11,828 bases of DNA from Thoreauomyces humboldtii (Eukaryota > Chytridiomycota > Chytridiomycetes > Spizellomycetales > Powellomycetaceae). Below, piece after piece: positions 1 through 8,693 of the stretch. Position 1 is the stretch's first letter, and each line of letters begins with the position of its first letter. The stretch covers positions 1 through 11,828 of the forward strand of contig JADGJA010000367.1 of NCBI GenBank assembly GCA_027596035.1, read 5' to 3'. A model generated the notes under the pieces. The model was not told where the DNA came from and made no database searches. It saw nothing but the letters and a program-made list of their open reading frames with translations. The position numbers and the translations under genes were made by a program.

Positions 1-3000
1 ACCGTGCATGGGGCAAACCTCGCGTGATCTCCTTTACCTTCAAGTTGATATGAAAGACGGGATCGTTCTTGGCGTCGGTCCGATCATCTTCCATCTCCTC
101 GTCGCCGTGCCCCAACATGTGGGTCAAAAAGGCGTCACCTTTCGCAACGTCATGCCATCCCTCATCGTCTCGATCGTCCGCTTCCTCGTCGTCGTCGTCC
201 TCTTCCCAGCTCTCCCCTTCGTCCTCGTCATCGTTCTCGTCGTCGTCGTCTCGACGGCCGCGGAGGGCTCCCTCGGTCTGCTGCTGGAGCTCGAGGATCA
301 GGAGCTTGATGCCTTTCGATGGGAAGGGGACTTGGGTGTAGCGTGTGGGTTCTGGTGAAGATGAAAAGATCGGGGAAGAGGTCGGGTTAGACGAACGCGA
401 CGGTGGAATACGGAAAGAAAGACGAAAGAGGACCCACGTCTTTGCGTCATGGACCGTGTGACGATCTCTGCAGACGGAAGAGAAAAGAAGGGGGGAAATG
501 GAAAACAGGGCAGGAGGAAAGGCAGCCAGGCAATGTTATGGGGTGTGTAAAGGGAACCCAAGCTCAGGAGATCAAAATGAGTACGTACTGTTCGACGTTA
601 CGATCTCATCTCCCTGCACTCGGACGGCGTCCAAGCGAGGATCCGCGGTATCTAACAGCTTGCTCATGGCGATTGCGCTTCAGGGGGGCAAGCGAGGTTG
701 GTTACCCCTTTTGAACAATTCCGAGCCACTATTGCGACGAACATTCTTGCACTCACCTGACTTTGATGCTCACAAACCCTTGGAAATCAGAAAACTGATC
801 GCACCACGACCGCAGCACGAGTTGGAGGGCCGACTCGCCTCCTGGGAGGTCAAGAGCTGCCAAGAAGTTGACGGTCTCCTCCGTCTGCGTCATGAACAGG
901 TGCGCAAAGATCATGACGAGTTGCTGAATGAAGGACGACGTTGCAGCGACTTGGAGCCTTCGGACCACGGCGGTGAGAAGGTCGGGAAGGAGAGGTCCGA
1001 GGTCACTTCCGGCCTATCGAGCCGTCCAGTCCGGGTAAGGGACAACAAACAAGAAAAGGAACAAACTCTTGACACGCATCTGTACCTTTTGAATGATCTT
1101 GCTAATGAGGTCGCCCACGAAAATGGCCGCACTTTCGCTGTGATCTGGTTGCAGTAACCTGCTGACGAGAGCGATGATGTAGTCCAATCCCGTCTTTGTC
1201 CCGTCCGTCCACCTGGTGAGACCTGGAAGGTCTCGCTCGACAAGTTCCTTGATCGTGTCCTGTCCATTTTGCAAAATGCTGTGGTCTTCGACCTTCAGCA
1301 AGAGTTTAATCATCTGAGGAAAGACGGTAGTGGTGTAGACCGCAGGGAAAGGCTCGGGGGCGTGCCTGATGAGGGCTGTCATGAAGGTGAAAGCTGTCTG
1401 GAAGTTCAACGACAATGAGAACGAGGAGACACGGGGTCAAAAGCAGATTCCATGGCTGGATACTTACGGCCACAGCTGCTGACATAGTATGCACGTTTTC
1501 TTCGGTCAACACGTCGCGCACTGCTGGAACCATGCGTTCTTGAAACCGTGCGACCATCAGCTTGTTTGCCGCCAACACGGTAAACACATCGATTACAATC
1601 TCGGACAGAACGTAATCTGAAAGGGACAGGATAGGGTACGATGAATATCAGAACGAGTAGTGACCAAAAGCGTATGTAAAGTTACCTTCGGCAGTGCGCA
1701 CCCATACTTGAAGCAGAAGATTTGCCATCACGTCAGCGTAACGTGCCGTAACCTCGTCATTGATTTTAGCAATCAATTCCAAAGTCTCAAGTAGAAGTCC
1801 AAGAGCCTCGTCGGAAGCAGCTTCCGAGAGCCCCATAATGCCCTCGATCATGCCGGTCTGAAACGGGACGAGATCGGCGGACTCTAGTGTGCAGCAGAAG
1901 CTGCATAAGGGACGAGATCAGGAAACCGAGCTTGCACCCACTTTCAAACCTTTGGCACAGAGGCGCTTACCCGCGGATAGCTTTGACAGCCGAAACTTTC
2001 ACCGCGGGGTTCGAAACAGCTGGACTGAGCGCCTGCACCGCGGCACCTAGGTACTGCGAGATGAGGGCGGGTGGGAGGACCTCGGCAAACTGGCTGGCGA
2101 ACCATAATGCGCGTCCTTGCAAGTACGGGCAGTCTGTGATCTGGGCGTTAGGGGCAGATTTTCTTCAAAACCAATTTCTCCCATCTGATTCGTACCGTTG
2201 CACTGCATGTCAGCAAGGACGACGTGGGTGAACAAGCCTTCCATGTCAAAGGAAAACGTCCCTGATCGTAGCGACTCGATCAAGGAACCGCTTGATCGAC
2301 CCAGAGCGAGGAGACATGCCTCGTGGACTTTCCACCTGATTTTCGTTAGTGCGCGGGTTTGGTGGATTCTCAGGAAGTAGCACAGTGTGTTACTTACCAG
2401 TTTCGGTCACCGCTTTCCCGCGACGTGTTCGCTTCTTGCAATTTGGTTCCCACCGCCTGCGAAAGGGCCTGGAGAACTTCGTTCGGATATTTGTCTGACA
2501 ACTCCTGAGACGGGAACGTGCGATTAGTCTCCAAAATGGAAGAGCTTCGATAAATCAACATAACGCCCACCATCAAGAGCTCTTCGACCGCGATGCGGAC
2601 GTTGAAGTTCATGGCTTCCTCCTCATCGTCCTGAATGAACTGGTTCATGTCGGTAGTCCACGATTCTTCCTGCATCACGGTATTCGGACATTAGCAAATG
2701 TCCATGAAGAATACTATCATCGTTTGACTCACAAGCTCTGCGCTGATCTGGAAGTACGTCAAGCAGACTTCGACCAGTTGAGTGAGGAAAGCTCCTGCTT
2801 TCCGATTTTTTGAACCCTCGACCACCGTGGTGAACATCAGCTTGAACTCCCGTCGCCTTGACACGAGCAACATGTATTCGAGGAGCGAGTACAGCAGAGA
2901 TTCGAAGCCAAGGGTTTCGCCGTCCGAGTCCACGTCCGCGGTCGCTTCGAAATCCTCTGGAGGATTCACGAGTTCCAAAAGGTAACGGTGCTGGAAGTAA

Positions 3001-4134
3001 ACGAGATGGTTCCAGATGGGCTCCAGGAATTGCGAGATGTAAGGTGATGATGCTTTCGGAAATTGCTTTATGAGCTTGCATAACGTCTAAGAGAACCATT
3101 GTGCTCAATGTTCCGAAGTCCTCTGTGCGCGTGCGGAGGCCAAAAGGCGACGCACCCTTAGAACTTCGTGCTTGATGGGCAGAGCTTCCGAAGGGGTATC
3201 TGGATTAGAAAGCACGTGCTTGAACGCGTCCATCCATATCGGTAAGACCGGTAGCAAGTAGTTTGCCACCACCTCCGGATGCGCCTCGGAGACCATGAAC
3301 ATGGTCGCCGTAAAGTCTCGGAAGACGGCCAAAGCTCGCGATCGGTCGCGGAAACCGTATGCCTGCATTCGACAAAGAAGATGATATCAGCATCTTCTGC
3401 TGTTGGGTGTCCTAGAGGCCTTTTCCCAAGTGTACATTGGTGTCCGAGAATATGCGATGCAGTTCCGGTAGCAAGGCCGGGGCAATGTGAGGAAAGTGCT
3501 GATCGGTCAAGTCGTCCCTGACAAACTCTGCTAGTACGCGCATCGCGCCGTGAACATTCTGGGGGCTGCCGCTACGCAGCATCGTCATGATGGCATCAAA
3601 GAGATTTGGCCATGCCTCTGGCCAGTCGAAGTGAGCTATCCGAGCGATCACGTATGCCTGAACGGGGAGGGAGTTGAGAGATGGCCGGAAAAAGGGGAAC
3701 CTTTGTTTGGCTTCTCACGTTAAGAACCCGCATCCGTCTGGAAGGGTCGCAGATGCCCTGCAGGATGGCATCCCTTATCCTAGCCTTTACTTCTGCAGGG
3801 GGTTCTGGTCCCAACAACCCGTCCACGCCCTTGTTCTGCCACTGAAAATCGACATACTGCTTGAGAGACACGGCTGCCAGCTGACGTTCAGGGTCGGGGA
3901 ATGCGGGTGAGGTGGCAATCTGGGTGAGGTAGAGTCCGTATTCTGTAGGAAAGGAGGCCAAACCCAGAGACGTCAACCAGGGAGGGAGTGGCTGGAACGG
4001 AAAGACTTGGACTGGATGACTGACTGACCAGGATGCTGGCTTGCGAGGTCCCTCCCGCGCTGTTCGGCTGCTGTCCTGATGGCCAGGTTGGGAGAGAGGC
4101 AAGCCGAGAGGGTGCTGAGTACGATGTTGTCCAT
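1..4134 (-). CDS. Importin-9 / Kap114-type karyopherin beta, C-terminal end beyond window edge
   Basis: This is a nuclear import receptor of the importin-beta family; known family cargoes are histones H2A-H2B, TBP, actin and some ribosomal proteins. I read 15 exons on the minus strand: 4029-4134, 3719-3942, 3436-3657, 3156-3362, 2733-3086, 2398-2669, 2196-2335, 1971-2133, 1686-1900, 1468-1616, 1086-1397, 757-1013, 589-677, 438-467 and 38-351. All junctions are GT...AG and phase-consistent, giving 1018 residues; a GTAAAG donor follows at position 37, so a short last exon lies outside (human IPO9 is about 1041 aa). The start ATG (4134-4132) sits in a strong CCACCATGG context. Diagnostic stretches match importin-9: RQLAAVSLKQYV (importin-beta N-terminal domain), AHFDWPEAWPNLF (from residue 118), VHGAMRVLAEF, YGFRDRSRA, VDSDGETLGFE, NWWKVHEACLLALG, FVGDLISKIIQKAG, and RYTQVPFPSKGIKLL (from residue 917). 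An acidic loop covers residues 948-977. Identification is firm; exact small-exon boundaries are inferred by homology and phase. Confidence 0.93.
161..250 (-). other. Acidic loop of the importin (residues about 948-977)
   Basis: In the importin's last visible exon, 30 residues are almost entirely Asp/Glu with one Trp flanked by acids (SWEEDDDDE). Human importin-9 has a Trp-containing Glu tract at the same place, and in the IPO9/Kap114 family this loop lies near the bound H2A-H2B dimer or TBP. The DNA is a GTC/CTC-rich repeat on the plus strand. Confidence 0.8.
438..467 (-). other. 30-nt microexon of the importin gene
   Basis: This exon encodes the join ..KIVTRSMTQR(Q).. between the exons at 589-677 and 38-351. 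Its acceptor is a pyrimidine-rich run ending in CTGCAG, and its donor is GTGGGT at 437. The following intron (352-437) has a TCTAAC branch-like site. The family has a similar basic (I)xTRSK linker before the (R/K)(Y/W)T..P segment, which supports the exon. Both flanking introns are phase 1, so skipping this exon would keep the reading frame. Confidence 0.75.
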
Positions 4135-4859
4135 GGTGGACTGTCCGAGCATGTTCTCTATCCCGACTGGAAGATGATGGATGATGGACGATGGTATGTA
4201 GGAACGAGAGACAGAGACGAAAGAAGCCGGTTTGAGCGCAAGGGATATTATATGGGCTGGACTATTAGGAATGTATTACGTGCGTGGGAACATGTCCCCC
4301 AGGAACATTACCGGTATCATTGTTGGGATAGAGAACCCCCCGTCCGACACGTGTCCGAAAGCACAGCTGAATTACACAGCCACAGACCCCCCTCTTGTCG
4401 CTTGAGACCGGTATGACACCCCACGCACACACAGAGCAACGTCAGAAACCACTCCTCCACCTCGAGTCATGCATACATCAGGTAGAATCAGGATTAGCTG
4501 ACCACTGCAGGCAGGTCTGCCAGTCATCCTTCCTTCCATGTACTGTATCTGCGAGCTCTGCCTGGTAATGGCACACAGGGAAGGGGGAGCGTTCCCGGTA
4601 CATTTTATCTCGACATTCCTAGCCTCGGCCTTGGGGGATTTCCGCGTCGGGATATTAATGGCAACCTATGATGAATCTTCCATAGAATTGTGGCTACCCC
4701 GCGTGATTGAGCTCGTGTGGTTCGACAGAGCTTCCCAGCGCAGCCGTAAGCGCAGCGCCTCAACTCCGAACCTTTGCTACGCTTGGCCCAAGATCAGCAC
4801 CTTCGCAAGTAGCCGATCGAGAAGCTCATCGTCAAGCAGAGACAAAGCGGTACAACATA
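4135..4859. promoter_or_regulatory. Divergent intergenic region between importin and chitin deacetylase genes
   Basis: These 725 bases separate the two divergently oriented start codons, so the region must hold both promoters and 5' UTRs. An AT-rich TATTATATGG element at about 4246-4255, roughly 110-120 bases upstream of the importin ATG, is a possible TATA-like site, and a second AT-rich patch, GATATTAATGG, lies near 4650. A short GATGATGG tandem occurs around 4174-4196. Open frames here show no recognisable protein. Transcription starts cannot be placed by eye. Confidence 0.55.
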
Positions 4860-7010
4860 ATGTCTTCGAACCAGAACGAGCTTCGCGAACGCAAGGGAGG
4901 TGTCATCAATGAGCGCGACGGCCGTGTGCTCACCGGCACTCAGGAGATCCTGGTCCAGGGCGGAGTCATCACGCAGGTGACCACCAAGACCAAGAAGCAG
5001 CCTATCGCTCCACCTCCCAAGAAGAGGAGCTCGATCTTCAGTCTGAGGAACCTCGTCGGCGGGACCGCCGCCGTCGCCCTCACCGTCCTGTGCGCTCAGA
5101 AGGCTTTCAACTTTGAAGCTGAAGAGGTCAAGCAGCGTGTTGCCCGTGCAGGTATATGATTTCGGGAAGTATGGATGATACACCTTCTTCCATCGTGCGA
5201 ACTGACATCGTCTGCATCGTTTCTTTTGGTTTGCCAGCTGTCGTTCTCTTCGAGCGTGGTACTGGCGAATGCGGTACCGGTTTCGGCAACTGCGCGACTG
5301 GCTACTGTTGCTCGCAGTACGGCTGGTGTGGAACCACCTCCGCTTACTGCGGGGCGGGATGCCAGTCCGGGTTCGGAACCTGCACCGGCACCACAACCAC
5401 CACGGCCAAGGCTGCGACCACCACGGCGGTTGCTGTCAAGACCACATCGACCACTACCACGGCCAAGGTGACTACCACCGCCAAGGCCACCGCATCCGTC
5501 ACGGTCATCCCTGTCTCCCCCGGTACGAGTTCCTGTGCCCCGACCAGCTGTGTCTGGACTGGACACTGCTGGGGGGCGGCGTGCACGTCCGCGGATGACT
5601 GTGATGGAAGTCTGACTTGGTGAGATTCGCGCATTCCATGTCGATGTCTTGTCATGAACTATTTTACTCATGCTTGTATTACAGCATCGGTGGTCTCTGC
5701 GGATCCACCGCTTGTCCTGCCACAGGTAGCACGACAGCTGCGGTGATCCCCATCGCCACGACCACTGCGAAGGCGGCCACCACCACAGCCAAGGCGGTCA
5801 CGACTACCATTGCAAAGGTGACCACGTCCACGGCTGCTGCCATCCCGACCGCCTCTGGCTCGCCTCAGGTCGGGCGTCTGGCCCTTCCATCTGGCACCGC
5901 CGTCATCACTTCATGCAGTAAGTTCAGCTCATCACTGCTGAGAAAACGTCCTCGCGCATCGTTCTCATGCTCGATACCTCGTTCGCTTCTGTAGCCGTTC
6001 CTGGAACCGCTGCTTGGACGTTCGATGATGGACCTTACATTTACAACGCCAACATCTTGGCTGCCCTCAAGGCCGCAAACATGAAGGTACGGAGAACTTG
6101 ATCGTCCTACCTATTTCGAAAAGCTCACTTCCAAGTTGTTCCGCAGGCTACTTTCTTCATGAACGGCAACAACTGGGGCTGCATCTTTGATGCCGCCAAC
6201 GTTGCTACCATCAAGAATGTTTTGGCTGCCGGTCACCAGATTGGTAGGACAATGACACGGGTTCACACTGTTCGTGAATTTGATCGACTGACACATTACC
6301 TCGTCGTAGGCGCTCACACCTGGGCTCATCCCGTGAGTCTGACACTGTTCGTCACGAACTGATATAACGCCTATCACTGACGATCGGCAACTCGATCTTT
6401 TCCTTTCCTGTTAGGACATCACCACGTTGACCACCACCCAGCTCAACTACCAGATGAGGAAGCTCGAGGACGCGTTCATGAAGATCCTCGGATTCGTGCC
6501 CCGTTACTTCCGTCACCCTTACGGATCGTACACCACCGCCAACGTTCAGCAGATCAACGCTCTCGGATACCGTCAAGTCATCTGTAAGCAAATCATTCTC
6601 CACAGTCTCTTCTTCCGAAGATTGCAGATGATGCCAACCGGCCATGCCTCGCTCACCCACGCGCATGTTTTCCTTTTTTTCCTTCTTTCTTCCTTCTTTC
6701 TTTCATCTTCCCAGGGGACGTCGACTCCCAGGACGCGGACGGAGCCACGGTGGCGACCTCCGAGTCCAACATCAAGACGGGACTGGCTGACGGTGGACCT
6801 CACATCGTCCTCGACCACGAGACGGTGACCACGACGTCCACCACGGTGGTCCCTTGGTTCATCTCCCAGTACGCCACAAAGTTCAACTGGGTCACCGTCG
6901 CAGAGTGTCTCGGAGACACGGCGAACAACTACATGACCACCTCCACCATCGACACGTCCACCACCTGCGTCAACTCGGACCTGACCGGGTCCCTGGCCAT
7001 CGGTTCTTGA
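4860..7010 (+). CDS. Membrane-anchored chitin deacetylase with CBM18 domain (NodB family)
   Basis: Predicted to remove acetyl groups from cell-wall chitin to give chitosan, acting outside the plasma membrane. Exons: 4860-5151, 5238-5619, 5685-5917, 5995-6086, 6147-6243, 6310-6332, 6415-6583 and 6715-7010; all GT...AG, phase-consistent, 527 residues. Order of parts: basic tail (1-63) with KKQP and PPPKKR, hydrophobic segment about 65-79, hevein-type CBM18 with eight cysteines (109, 116, 121, 122, 128, 135, 139, 146; core CCSQYGWCG), Thr/Ala/Lys linker, a second eight-Cys module (197-235), another linker, then the NodB domain. Catalytic motifs: TFDDGPY (D313 base, D314 metal), HTWAHP (H368, H372 metal), RHPYG (406-410), WDVDSQD (430-436) and IVLDHE (460-465). 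There is no classical cleaved signal peptide and no C-terminal GPI-type tail, so a type II anchor is inferred. The start is the first in-frame ATG, with A at -3. Function is well supported; anchoring is inference. Confidence 0.93.
5270..5383 (+). other. CBM18 (hevein-like) chitin-binding domain, residues 109-146
   Basis: Eight cysteines in the hevein pattern with the CCSQYGWCG core and a YC...CQ ending. The aromatic residues Y125, W127 and Y134 occupy the positions that stack on GlcNAc in known hevein domains. It should tether the enzyme to chitin. Confidence 0.92.
5384..5506 (+). repeat. First Thr/Ala/Lys-rich linker (TTTAK-type repeats)
   Basis: Residues 147-187 are built from imperfect repeats of TTTAKA/TTTAVAVK, with DNA rich in ACC ACC ACG GCC AAG units. 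Such linkers in fungal wall proteins are usually heavily O-mannosylated and extended. Confidence 0.85.
5534..5715 (+). other. Unassigned eight-cysteine module, residues 197-235 (split by an intron)
   Basis: The cysteines are at 197, 202, 208, 213, 219, 225, 230 and 235, spaced every five or six residues, with VWTGHCWGAAC and DCDGSLTCIGGLCG as the core. The spacing is not the hevein pattern. The intron at 5620-5684 lies in the C225 codon; splicing TG to C restores this cysteine, which supports the junction. The position between two linkers suggests an independent extracellular module, perhaps carbohydrate-binding; I do not recognise the family. Confidence 0.65.
5755..5841 (+). repeat. Second Thr/Ala/Lys-rich linker
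   Basis: Residues 249-277 repeat ATTTAKA-type units very like the first linker, suggesting internal duplication or unequal exchange. It joins the Cys module to the catalytic domain. Confidence 0.82.
6310..6332 (+). other. 23-nt microexon encoding the metal-binding HTWAHP motif
   Basis: Lies between a GTAG acceptor and a GTGAGT donor. It completes G366 and encodes A-H-T-W-A-H-P (367-373), which holds both zinc-ligand histidines of NodB motif 2. The reading frame only works when this exon is included (phase 1 in, phase 0 out). Confidence 0.85.
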
Positions 7011-7228
7011 GCCCTTGCATGTGTGTGTGTGGAGGACACTTTTCGAGATTTGTTAGTGAAAGAGAGCAGACGATCAGGAAAATCAAAAGCGAGGACATGA
7101 TTTAAGGCCATGGCTTGGAGGTGCAAAATCTCTTAATTCAGACTTTCCGAGACAAGTCTGCCACATGCAAACAGAAAACTACAAATCAAAAATGTTCCAG
7201 AGGTTTGTACAATATGCAGCACGAAGGA
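7011..7228. other. Convergent 3' spacer between the deacetylase and the downstream minus-strand gene
   Basis: 218 bases between two facing stop codons, so it must hold both 3' ends. It contains a short TG run near 7020-7031 and an inverted repeat at 7139-7160 (CAGACTT / AAGTCTG, 8-base loop). No AATAAA signal is present for either gene. Transcripts from the two genes probably overlap at their 3' ends. Confidence 0.6.
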
Positions 7229-8278
7229 TCAGTAGTAGACGGTGCCTATGGAAGCAAGCAACAAGGACCGAGTGAGAATCGACTCTGAGCAAATCTGGAT
7301 GGAGAGCTATCGAAGAAAGTCGAACGTTACCGTCCAAGTCGACGTAACAAGGGACGATGTCCAAGGGACTCGCGGGAGGCGTGTCCTCCATGCTGACGTT
7401 CTCCACCTCCAGGGTGACGTCGGCCGGCGTCGTTCCGGGAGGCGACGGGTAAGCGACTGGAGCGGATGGAGATGCACGCGCGGGTGATCCCTTCCGCCGC
7501 TGCTGATCCTGCTGCTGCTGCTGTACGCGTACGGTCGTGTCGCTTTCCGGGGATTTTTCCACGGAGCAGGCTCGTTCCACGCCGTCGATCCATCCACGGA
7601 TGCGATTGTCCTTGACCTCGGGGGTGGGGGTTGGAGTTCGTTTGACCTGTCGCCACGCGCGACGGACCTCGGGCGGGAGCCTCGGGGGCGGTGGCTTGAA
7701 GGGAGGAGGTCGTGGAACCGGATTTTTCAGGATCTCCTGTTCGAGGACCTTGGTGGATGGAATCACGTAGTCCTTTGGAAGCGGGGGGTAGGCTGCGACG
7801 ACGGCCTTGTCGTGCACGACGGCGCCCCAACCCAGGGCATCGCGCACGTTCGGATCGATGGGAGGAGGGTTCTTGCTGACGGCGGGGACGGTGCGAGCCG
7901 CCTTTGAATTGGTGGCTGCTCGTCGCTGCGCTCTGACTGCCTTGGAGTTCGGGGGTCGCTGCACGACGTACGAAGAGGATGGCTCGCTGCGAGCCTGCTT
8001 TGCCTGGTAGGTGCGCTTCAATGTTTCGACAGGCTTGGACCGGATCGCGCGAGGTTCCGGACTGGGACTCTGCTCGATGGTGGGGAGGGGATGATTTGCG
8101 ATGTCGATGAAGCCCGTTGGAAGCCTTGCTGGCTCGGAGGCGGGTGAGACGGAGACAGGGACGCTTGGTCGAGGTCCGCCGCCGGTGGTCTGTAAAGGCA
8201 GTTTGTGGTGCTTGACATTGGTGCTGCTGCCCTCCGAGCTCCTCTGTTTCGAAAAGGGGGGTCCAGGTAGCTTACCAT
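7229..8278 (-). CDS. Uncharacterised proline-rich, basic, intrinsically disordered protein
   Basis: I do not recognise this gene. The body is one long open frame, 8189 down to 7331, with protein-like composition: many P, R, K, S and A; a poly-Gln patch (VQQQQQDQQRR); PPPFKPPPPRLPPEVRRAW; PTPTPEVKDNRIRGWIDGVE; and an acidic end (LEVENVSMEDTPPASP). No membrane segment or enzyme motif is visible. No ATG opens this frame in place; my model uses ATG at 8278-8276 followed at once by an intron (GTAAGC...TTTACAG, 8190-8275), then splices 7246-7330 to a 17-nt last exon ending ..DGTVYY-stop, 292 aa in all. If the 3' intron is retained, the frame runs to a stop at 7179-7181. The conserved-looking central part (about DPNVRDALGWGAVVHDKAVV to DYVIPSTKVLEQEIL) may be the functional core. 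That the frame is coding is likely; the ends are uncertain. Confidence 0.6.
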
Positions 8279-8693
8279 CGCTAGCTCAAGGACGGCAGGT
8301 TGCGCCCAGCTGTGCACTTGGATCTAGTGTGCTCGAGGGTATGGAGGGTAGTGAAGTATCAGCGAGGAAAAGGTGTGTGGGTGGGGAGAAAGAGGGGGTG
8401 TTGTTTGAACCACTGCAGCCTTGGTGGAGAGAGAAGACAGAATACGCATTGCAGCACGGCACGAGTTTCCTTTGGCGATGCGCACTGGGGGGCCACATAC
8501 CCGTGTGCCCTTCTGCCTCCCCTTGAACCCCTGAACCCCTCACCTCGTGGGCCTCTGCCTCTGCCAGGGTGTGTGAAATCACGTCGGACCGAACTGTCAG
8601 TTCAAACCTGTCAGTGGGAGAGGCGCAGCAATCAATGGCCATGCGTGACACAAAGTGGGACACGAAAGAGACATGCATGGGTCTGTGTGACTC

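Noticed and set aside
498..1157. 219-codon plus-strand open frame opposite the importin
   Set aside because: It lies antisense to four importin exons whose minus-strand reading matches importin-9 with consistent splice phases.
1898..1970. Candidate splice from 1970 to the later acceptor CACTAG or GTTTCAG instead of TATGCAG (1901)
   Set aside because: The donor leaves phase 2 (GG). Only the TATGCAG acceptor restores the frame and gives AIRGFCCTLESADLVPF, which aligns with the importin-9 AIWGYCDQL region.
4538..4912. 124-codon open frame in the first intergenic region
   Set aside because: No recognisable motif, and it overlaps the deacetylase start in a different frame. The region is better explained as promoter and 5' UTR.
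7327..7830. Alternative 167-codon minus-strand frame within the disordered-protein gene
   Set aside because: It overlaps the longer frame and is rich in Arg/Gly as expected from a GC-rich shadow. Composition favours the 8189-7331 frame, though the call is not certain.
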